13,375 bases of DNA, from contig CALERM010000141.1 in assembly GCA_937907715.1 (NCBI GenBank), forward strand, positions 1 to 13,375, read 5' to 3'. The number at the start of each line of letters is the position of its first letter. Within the stretch, counting starts at the first letter, position 1. This DNA comes from an uncultured Clostridia bacterium. Lineage in GTDB: Bacteria > Bacillota > Clostridia > Oscillospirales > Oscillospiraceae. Both the position numbers and the translations under genes were made by a program. The notes under the pieces were generated by a model. The model was not told where the DNA came from, searched no databases, and saw only the letters and a list, made by a program, of their open reading frames with translations. This document shows, one piece after another, positions 1 to 4,252 of this stretch.

Positions 1-16
1 CGGGAGATGCACTGAT

Positions 17-1087
17 ATGGAAGAAACCAGAGCCGATAAGGGTCTTGCCTTTATGCTGCAATATGAAAATGTCGCGTGGTACGACGCGGGCGTGGTGAAA
101 ATCCTCGACCGGCGCGTCTATCCGGGGCGGGTGGAGTTTGTGACGTGCCGGACGCACGTCGAGGTCATGCAGGCAATCCGCGACATGGTGACCCAGAGCG
201 CGGGACCCTACACCGCCGCGGGCATGGGCATGGCGCTTGCCGCGTGGGAGTGCCGGGAAAAGCCGGAAGCCGAGCAGCTTGCGTTTCTTCGGCAGGCGGC
301 AGCATGCATCGCGAACGCCCGCCCGACGACAAAAAAGCGCATGGAGCAGGTTTGCACCGGCTGCCTCGCGGCAGCAGAGCAGGCGCTGCAGGCGGGCGCG
401 CGCGTCGACGAGGCAATCCGCGCCCACGTCGTCCGGGCAAATAATTCCCGGTATTCCAAGGTCAACGAAATCGCAAAGTATCTGGTCGCAATGTTCCCGC
501 AGCGCGCGGCGGTCATGACGCAGTGCTTCGGTGAGACAATTGTCGGCATGATGCTCAAAGAAGCGAAGCTTGCCGGAAAGCAGCTGCGCCTGTTCTGCCC
601 GGAGACGAGACCCTATTTTCAGGGTGCGCGCCTGACGGCGACCGTGTGCCATGACATGGGCTTTGATGTGACGGTCATCACCGACAACATGCCCGCCTTC
701 GTCATGCAGCGCGAGGGCATTGATGTGTTCACCTGCGCGGCGGACGCAATCTGTCTGGACGGGTTTGTGGTCAACAAGGTCGGCACGTTCCAGATTGCCA
801 TCTGCGCCAACCATTTCGGCATTCCGACCTTCGTGACCGGCGCGCCGGACGCGGGGCATCCGACAAAGGACACCGTGACGATTGAAATGCGCGATCCGGC
901 GTTTACCCTACAGGCGATGGGCGTAAGAACGGCGGCAGAGGGCGTCAAGGGCTACTATCCGGCGTTCGACCTGACGCCGCCGCACCTCATCTCCGGCATC
1001 GTCACCGACCGGGGCGTGTTCTCACCCTTTGATTTGCAGCGCTACTTCTCGTCCGGCGGCATGGGCGAGTACGAGGTGGTCGTGTAG
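17..1087 (+). CDS. MtnA/eIF2B-alpha-fold isomerase (S-methyl-5-thioribose-1-phosphate isomerase-like)
   Basis: Cytosolic sugar-phosphate isomerase of the MtnA/eIF2B family. MtnA converts the aldose 5-methylthioribose-1-phosphate to the 1-phospho-ribulose in methionine salvage; relatives act on other ribose-1-phosphates. At 356 residues it has the usual MtnA length. Visible signatures are ARPT (101-104), a Cys in TQCFG (Cys170, position of the catalytic Cys), ETRPYFQGARLT (196-207), ITDNM (221-225), Asp243 (position of the catalytic Asp) and NKVGT (253-257), then YPAFDLTPPHLI near the C-terminus. The N-terminal RGAPAIG-type motif of true MtnA is not kept (SAGPYTAAGMG here). No other methionine-salvage gene is nearby, so the exact substrate is uncertain. 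The ATG at 17 has a GGGAG about 10 bp upstream, but the frame stays open to the window edge, so the real start could lie further upstream. A terminator follows at 1136-1173. Family confident, substrate not. Confidence 0.85.
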   Translation: MEETRADKGLAFMLQYENVAWYDAGVVKILDRRVYPGRVEFVTCRTHVEVMQAIRDMVTQSAGPYTAAGMGMALAAWECREKPEAEQLAFLRQAAACIANARPTTKKRMEQVCTGCLAAAEQALQAGARVDEAIRAHVVRANNSRYSKVNEIAKYLVAMFPQRAAVMTQCFGETIVGMMLKEAKLAGKQLRLFCPETRPYFQGARLTATVCHDMGFDVTVITDNMPAFVMQREGIDVFTCAADAICLDGFVVNKVGTFQIAICANHFGIPTFVTGAPDAGHPTKDTVTIEMRDPAFTLQAMGVRTAAEGVKGYYPAFDLTPPHLISGIVTDRGVFSPFDLQRYFSSGGMGEYEVVV

Positions 1088-1135
1088 AAGCTGCGTTTGT
1101 GGCGGTATTTCACAAATTTTTGACGGAAATTTCAC

Positions 1136-1173
1136 AAAACCGGCAGGACCTTTCCAGGCCTTTGCCGGTTTTT
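1136..1173 (+). terminator. Factor-independent terminator after the isomerase gene
   Basis: AAAACCGGCA (1136-1145) pairs perfectly with TGCCGGTTTT (1163-1172). The 17-nt loop can form a small inner CCT/AGG stem, and the structure ends in a run of five T. It lies about 50 bp after the isomerase stop. Confidence 0.85.
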
Positions 1174-1444
1174 GCAGGCTCCGGCGTCAAAAATGACGGC
1201 GCGTTTGAAAAACGTGCAGGACGGCATGCATACATGCGGCGGCGTTTGGAGGATGACGGCAGAAATCCTGCAAAACAGAGCGCCTTTTCTGACACGGCGG
1301 CTGCATTTTTGCAGGAAGACCGTCGGCGGGATGCAGCAGTAAAAATGCAGGATGAATTGCAGGAAACACTTCCTGCAATTCATCCTCGAACGACGAAATT
1401 GTATAGAATGCACAAATACGGGAAATGCAAACTGTACAAGGTGG
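1174..1444. repeat. Gene-free region rich in TGCAGGA inverted repeats
   Basis: I see no credible gene here. The 7-mer TGCAGGA or its complement occurs six times: 1215-1221 (+), 1266-1272 (-), 1310-1316 (+), 1346-1352 (+), 1358-1364 (+) and 1371-1377 (-). TCCTGCAAAA (1266-1275) is a perfect inverted repeat of TTTTGCAGGA (1307-1316). GCATG-cata-CATGC sits at 1224-1237. A 131-codon open frame (1099-1494) runs through this region but starts in the terminator zone and crosses every hairpin, so I do not call it. Confidence 0.6.
1349..1386. repeat. Perfect 17-bp hairpin with 4-nt loop
   Basis: AGGATGAATTGCAGGAA (1349-1365) is an exact inverted repeat of TTCCTGCAATTCATCCT (1370-1386), separated by ACAC. 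No T-run follows on either strand, so it does not read as an intrinsic terminator. It lies about 60 bp upstream of the -35 box of the small-peptide promoter. Function unknown; operator, RNA processing site or mobile-element remnant are all possible. Confidence 0.8.
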
Positions 1445-1472
1445 TTGAAATCCTCGGGAAAGTGCGTATAAT
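1445..1472 (+). promoter_or_regulatory. Sigma-A-type promoter of the 26-codon peptide gene
   Basis: TTGAAA (1445-1450), 16-bp spacer, perfect TATAAT (1467-1472). The expected transcript start is near 1479, giving a roughly 60-nt leader. The leader carries a CGCTGC-GAAAAT-GCAGCG hairpin at 1496-1513, ahead of the ribosome-binding site. Confidence 0.8.
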
Positions 1473-1539
1473 GAAAAATGTAAAGAGAAAGTAACCGCTG
1501 CGAAAATGCAGCGAGGGATTCAAAACGGAGGAAAGAGTT

Positions 1540-1620
1540 ATGCTGAGTGTTCTGGCTGTCTGCGGTGCTGCGTATCTTGCCGGTATGGTTGCAATGACCA
1601 TGCATGGTATGAAGAACTGA
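1540..1620 (+). CDS. 26-residue hydrophobic small membrane protein
   Basis: A short reading frame with a very strong GGAGGA (1527-1532) seven bases before its ATG. It encodes 26 residues, beginning MLSVLAVCGAAYLAGM and ending MHGMKN. Residues 2-19 are hydrophobic enough for one membrane helix, with a single Cys at position 8 and a Lys near the C-terminus. It has its own TATAAT promoter (1445-1472) and its own terminator (1641-1672), so the whole transcript is only about 195 nt. I do not recognise a family. Options are a small regulatory membrane protein, a type I toxin-like peptide, or a peptide-coding small RNA. No antisense antitoxin promoter was evident. That it is translated is inference from the RBS; that it is a compact transcription unit is seen directly. 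Confidence 0.65.
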   Translation: MLSVLAVCGAAYLAGMVAMTMHGMKN

Positions 1621-1640
1621 GAAATATCCAAAAACGATCG

Positions 1641-1672
1641 ACGCCCGCCGCACACTGTGCGGCGGGCGTTTT
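1641..1672 (+). terminator. Terminator of the small-peptide unit, between convergent genes
   Basis: CGCCCGCCGCAC (1642-1653) pairs over 12 bp with GTGCGGCGGGCG (1657-1668) around a 3-nt loop, followed by TTTT. On the minus strand the same hairpin is followed, after a short gap, by TTTTT (complement of 1631-1635). It may therefore also stop transcription from the ksgA/GIY-YIG side, whose last stop codon is at 1676. Confidence 0.9.
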
Positions 1673-1675
1673 GCG

Positions 1676-2023
1676 TCAGATCTGTGCGGCAAACAGCTCG
1701 TCAAGAGAAAAAAGCGGCTGCGGGGTATAGCGCGAGGTGTCGATGTGCGCGCCGAGAAAATCATGCAGCCGGTCCGGCTGCGCGATCAGCGCCCGCTTCT
1801 GCTCTGCACGCAGGCGCTTGACGGCGGCTTCCAGACGGCACGCTTCGCTTCTCGTTTCCGCCGACCAGAGCGCGTCCAGCGCAACGACGCGGTGGCTTTT
1901 CGTGTATTTTGCGCCGGGGGAAAGACGCAGCACATGCTCTCGCATGCGGCGGCAGGGATCGGTGGTGATGCCGGTGTAGTACGACCCATCCTCGCAGCGC
2001 ACCATATAAATATAGTAGCTCAA
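1676..2023 (-). CDS. GIY-YIG domain protein, YazA/UPF0213 type
   Basis: A 115-residue single-domain protein of the GIY-YIG superfamily, in the short YazA/YhbQ (UPF0213) branch. Members are predicted nucleases with poorly defined roles. The core shows YYIYMVRCEDGSYYTGIT (3-20), RRMREH (25-30) and GAKYTKSHRVVAL (37-49), all typical of the branch, with the catalytic-region Arg and Tyr present and a helical EAAVKRLRAEQK segment near 65-76. The best start is TTG at 2023-2021, which overlaps the ksgA stop as TTGA. The next ATG is Met7, inside the first conserved strand, and would cut the domain. The overlap implies translational coupling to ksgA. The frame is open further upstream, but that part lies inside ksgA and is not coding. 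Beyond residue ~80 is a C-terminal tail I cannot assign. Confidence 0.85.
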   Translation of the reverse strand: MSYYIYMVRCEDGSYYTGITTDPCRRMREHVLRLSPGAKYTKSHRVVALDALWSAETRSEACRLEAAVKRLRAEQKRALIAQPDRLHDFLGAHIDTSRYTPQPLFSLDELFAAQI

Positions 2024-2874
2024 AGCTTCAACAGCTCCCGGCAAACGGCGGCAAAGCCCGGGATGTCCAGCGTCTCGCCGCGAACCGTGGGAGAAAAGCC
2101 CGCCGCTTCGATGGCGCCTGCAAGCTGCTGCCTGGAAAACTCTCCGAAGCCGGAAGACAGCGCATTGAGGAGTGTTTTTCTCCGCTGGGCAAAGCTTGCC
2201 TTCACGACGCGGAAAAAGAGCTTCTCGTCCGGAATCGGACAGGGCGGCGCGGCGCGCATGGTGAGCTTTAAAACGCTCGACGTGACCTTCGGCTGCGGAA
2301 TGAAGCACGACGGCGGCACATCGAACAGCAGCTCCGGCTCGGCATAATACTGGCAGAAGACCGAAAACGCGCCGTAGTCTCCCTTTCCGGCGGGCGCGCA
2401 GATGCGCTGGGCGACCTCCTTCTGCACCATAACCGTCACCGCCTCAAACGCGCGGCTCTCCAGCAGCGCCGCCAGCACCGGCGTTGTAATATAGTAGGGA
2501 AGATTCGCGCACGCCATCGGACGAAGCCCGGAAAATTCCGCCTCGACCAGCACGCGGATATCGGTTTTCAGAATGTCCGCAAAAATGATTTCCAGGTTCT
2601 CGTTTCCAGCCATTGTCTCGGCAAGCACGGGCTGCAGGCTCCGGTCGACCTCCACCGCGACGACCTTCTTCGCATTCCGGCAGAGCTGCTGTGTGAGCGG
2701 TCCAATGCCGGGACCGACCTCCAGCACGCCGCAGGTGTCGTCGATGCCGGCATCCAGCACAATCTCGCGCGGCACCCAGCTCTGCGTCAGAAAATTCTGC
2801 CCCTTCGCCTTGGAAAAGTGAAAGCCGTGGCGCGCCAAAAGCGCCTTGATCTCATTGATATTACAAAGATCCAT
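2020..2874 (-). CDS. ksgA: 16S rRNA (adenine1518-N6/adenine1519-N6)-dimethyltransferase
   Basis: KsgA/RsmA dimethylates two adjacent adenines in the 3'-terminal helix of 16S rRNA during late 30S assembly, using S-adenosylmethionine. The 284-residue product has the full motif set: KGQNFL (24-29), EVGPGIGPLT (52-61, SAM loop), the acidic VEVD (74-77), Asp100, NLPYYITTP (124-132, catalytic N-L-P-Y), VQKEVAQR (150-157) and FIPQPKVTSS (191-200). Length is normal. I chose the ATG at 2874 because AGAGG lies five bases upstream; upstream in-frame ATGs at 2901 and 2895 lack an RBS. A promoter is at 2922-2950 and the GIY-YIG gene overlaps its stop codon. In B. subtilis the same neighbourhood contains a 3D protein (yabE), rnmV and ksgA; rnmV is absent here. 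Confidence 0.97.
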   Translation of the reverse strand: MDLCNINEIKALLARHGFHFSKAKGQNFLTQSWVPREIVLDAGIDDTCGVLEVGPGIGPLTQQLCRNAKKVVAVEVDRSLQPVLAETMAGNENLEIIFADILKTDIRVLVEAEFSGLRPMACANLPYYITTPVLAALLESRAFEAVTVMVQKEVAQRICAPAGKGDYGAFSVFCQYYAEPELLFDVPPSCFIPQPKVTSSVLKLTMRAAPPCPIPDEKLFFRVVKASFAQRRKTLLNALSSGFGEFSRQQLAGAIEAAGFSPTVRGETLDIPGFAAVCRELLKL

Positions 2875-2907
2875 AAAAACCTCTTTTATCTGCATGTACA
2901 AAATATT

Positions 2908-2940
2908 GCCCTTCGTCTACCATTGTAGCAGGCGAAGGGC
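2908..2940 (-). terminator. Hairpin after the 3D-protein gene, overlapping the ksgA promoter
   Basis: GCCCTTCG (2908-2915) pairs with CGAAGGGC (2933-2940), with an inner CTAC/GTAG stem. On the minus strand the tail is AATATTTTGT, a weak U-tract, so it could terminate the 3D-protein transcript. On the plus strand GGTTTTT follows. It could equally be an operator over the ksgA promoter. Confidence 0.5.
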
Positions 2941-2950
2941 GGTTTTTCAA
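2922..2950 (-). promoter_or_regulatory. Promoter of ksgA-GIY-YIG
   Basis: On the minus strand TTGAAA (2950-2945), 17-bp spacer, TACAAT (2927-2922). Expected start near 2915, about 40 nt before the ksgA ATG. The -10 box lies inside the inverted repeat 2908-2940. Confidence 0.65.
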
Positions 2951-2956
2951 TTGCTG

Positions 2957-3649
2957 TTATTGTGCAGGTTCGTCGGCTTCCGCAGTGGCGCGGATGTAGA
3001 CCTCGACATTCTGCGCGCCCCAGAGGATGCAGTCGTGGTACGAGCCTTCGCCCATGTAGATATCGATCACGTTGGAATTTGCCAGCATGTTCGAGCCGGT
3101 GTCCTCGGCAATGAAGTCTCCGGCAAACGTGCCGTCCTCCAGATAGAGCCAGACCTCCGTGCCGTAAGGAATCACGTAGGGATTGACGGCGAGGGTCCTG
3201 CCGACGGTGGTCTGCGTGCCGGTCGAGGTCTGCCCGGTGACGCAGTAGGCGGTTGCGATAAAGTCGCCGAGCTTCACCAGATCGTCCGGGCGCTCCATGT
3301 CCGCCTTTGTGGCTTTGGTGATGGCGTTTTCCGCCTCAGGCTCGGGTGCTTCCTCCGGCGTCTCATCAGACGCGGACGTTTCCTCAGACGCCTCAGGCAC
3401 GGCTTCCGGGGCGGCGGTTTCCGCGGCGGGCTCTTCGACGGTTTCTACAACCGTTTCATAGGAAAGCGTCGTCAGAACCGGGACGCTTTCGGCTTTCTCT
3501 GCGGCAGTTTCCGGCTGCGCCTGCGAAGCTGTGACGGGCTCCGGCAGGGAAATGGACTCGGCTTTCGCCTGGGTGTCGGGAAGAAGCAGGCAGGCGGCGA
3601 GCAGGCAGGCGGCAAGCGCACAGGTCTTGAACCTTGCTGTCAGCATCAT
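2957..3649 (-). CDS. Secreted 3D-domain protein (predicted peptidoglycan lytic transglycosylase-like)
   Basis: A 230-residue exported protein. Residues 1-30 form a signal peptide ending in AKA; two LAAC motifs (Cys15, Cys20) resemble lipoboxes, but the hydrophobic stretch continues past them. Residues ~31-118 are a Pro/Glu/Ala-rich acidic linker, probably a wall spacer. The C-terminal ~127-221 is a 3D domain of the YabE/YocH/MltA double-psi-barrel type: GRTLAVNPYVIPYGTEVWLY (150-169), AEDTGSNM (181-188), VIDIYMG (194-200). The family name comes from three Asp; here the first is Asn156, while Asp183 and Asp196 are kept. Family members trim peptidoglycan. Start ATG 3649 has AAAGGAG ten bases upstream; an upstream in-frame ATG (3682) lacks an RBS. 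A near-consensus promoter lies at 3743-3770. ksgA follows downstream on the same strand. Confidence 0.9.
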   Translation of the reverse strand: MMLTARFKTCALAACLLAACLLLPDTQAKAESISLPEPVTASQAQPETAAEKAESVPVLTTLSYETVVETVEEPAAETAAPEAVPEASEETSASDETPEEAPEPEAENAITKATKADMERPDDLVKLGDFIATAYCVTGQTSTGTQTTVGRTLAVNPYVIPYGTEVWLYLEDGTFAGDFIAEDTGSNMLANSNVIDIYMGEGSYHDCILWGAQNVEVYIRATAEADEPAQ

Positions 3650-3708
3650 TGCAGCAACACTCCTTTCAGAAAACAGAAACATGAATTGCCAGACAATTAC
3701 AAAATAGA

Positions 3709-3741
3709 TACAAACAGGTTACGAATCAGTATCTGTTTGTA
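3709..3741. repeat. Inverted repeat over the start of the 3D-protein transcript
   Basis: TACAAACAG (3709-3717) and CTGTTTGTA (3733-3741) are exact inverted repeats 15 bp apart. They span the predicted transcription start and initial leader of the minus-strand gene. This could be a repressor operator or a 5'-terminal RNA hairpin that stabilises the message. Confidence 0.55.
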
Positions 3742-3742
3742 C

Positions 3743-3770
3743 ATTATACCGATAATCTGAAAATTGTCAA
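3743..3770 (-). promoter_or_regulatory. Promoter of the 3D-protein gene
   Basis: Minus strand TTGACA (3770-3765), 16-bp spacer, TATAAT (3748-3743), perfect boxes. Expected transcript start near 3736, giving a leader of about 87 nt. Confidence 0.85.
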
Positions 3771-3871
3771 GAGAAATATGCAAAATCATGAATAATCAGG
3801 AATAAAATTCATAAAATAACTTGTAAACGGAATGTAAAAACAAAAATAATCCTGTAGAAAAAGTAAAGAAA

Positions 3872-3901
3872 ATGTGACAAAAACGTGAATTATGTGACAA
3901 A
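3872..3901. repeat. Direct repeat ATGTGACAAA, 20-bp period
   Basis: Two exact copies at 3872-3881 and 3892-3901, in phase on the helix and just upstream of the thrS promoter (-35 at 3935). The surrounding stretch 3771-3930 is AT-rich, holds no gene, and is otherwise featureless to me. Confidence 0.45.
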
Positions 3902-3934
3902 TTAGTAAATTTTACGTTTTTCTCGCAAACGCAT

Positions 3935-3963
3935 TTGACACGGGCGGAAAAACGTGCTATATT
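3935..3963 (+). promoter_or_regulatory. Promoter of the T-box leader and thrS
   Basis: TTGACA (3935-3940), 17-bp spacer, TATATT (3958-3963). Transcript start expected near 3970, at the foot of the T-box Stem I. Confidence 0.9.
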
Positions 3964-3969
3964 CTGTAC

Positions 3970-4216
3970 GTTAAAGGCAAGGAGAAAGATACGTTCCGCC
4001 CACAGCAGCTCGCAGAGAGAGGCGCATCCGGTGCAAGCGCCTTGGGCACGCGGGAGCGGAATACCACTTTTGAGCCGCGCGGCTGAACAAGCAGTAAGCA
4101 GCGCCGGGTCCTCCCGTTATTGAGGTCACGAGCGACGGAGACAGTCCGTAAGCAGGGTGGAACCGTGGAGCATATTTCGCTTCACCCCTGAATCACATCG
4201 GGGGTGAAGCGTTTTT
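3970..4216 (+). promoter_or_regulatory. T-box riboswitch, threonine specific, controlling thrS
   Basis: Leader RNA that binds uncharged tRNA-Thr and then antiterminates. Stem I base: AAAG (3985-3988) pairs with CTTT (4067-4070), and TTCCGC (3994-3999) with GCGGAA (4056-4061). Between them lies the specifier loop TACCA (4062-4066), with ACC, a Thr codon, at 4063-4065 followed by a purine. The T-box AGGGTGGAACCGTG is at 4154-4167. Antiterminator: AGGG (4154-4157) with CCCT (4186-4189), the 7-nt bulge TGGAACC (4158-4164), and GTGGAGC (4165-4171) with GCTTCAC (4179-4185). The bulge TGGA would pair a tRNA ending UCCA. The competing terminator occupies 4178-4216. Confidence 0.96.
4178..4216 (+). 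terminator. T-box-controlled terminator before thrS
   Basis: CGCTTCACCCC (4178-4188) pairs over 11 bp with GGGGTGAAGCG (4201-4211), followed by TTTTT. Its 5' arm is shared with the T-box antiterminator. Confidence 0.95.
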
Positions 4217-4252
4217 CTTTACCCCGAACCAACCGGAAGGAGATAAGATATC

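Noticed and set aside
1108..1138. Two TTTCACAAA direct repeats 22 bp apart after the isomerase gene
   Set aside because: AT-rich 9-mers directly before a terminator, with no promoter or gene for them to control.
1099..1494. 131-codon open frame on the plus strand
   Set aside because: It begins before the isomerase terminator, crosses all hairpins and the small-peptide promoter, has no RBS and no recognisable sequence.
2024..2308. N-terminal extension of the GIY-YIG frame into ksgA
   Set aside because: The extension lies wholly within conserved ksgA codons and shows no family similarity; the TTG at the ksgA stop fits the domain start.
2846..3760. 304-codon plus-strand open frame
   Set aside because: Shadow of the 3D-domain gene; Gly/Arg-rich product arises from the antisense of the Glu/Pro/Ala linker.
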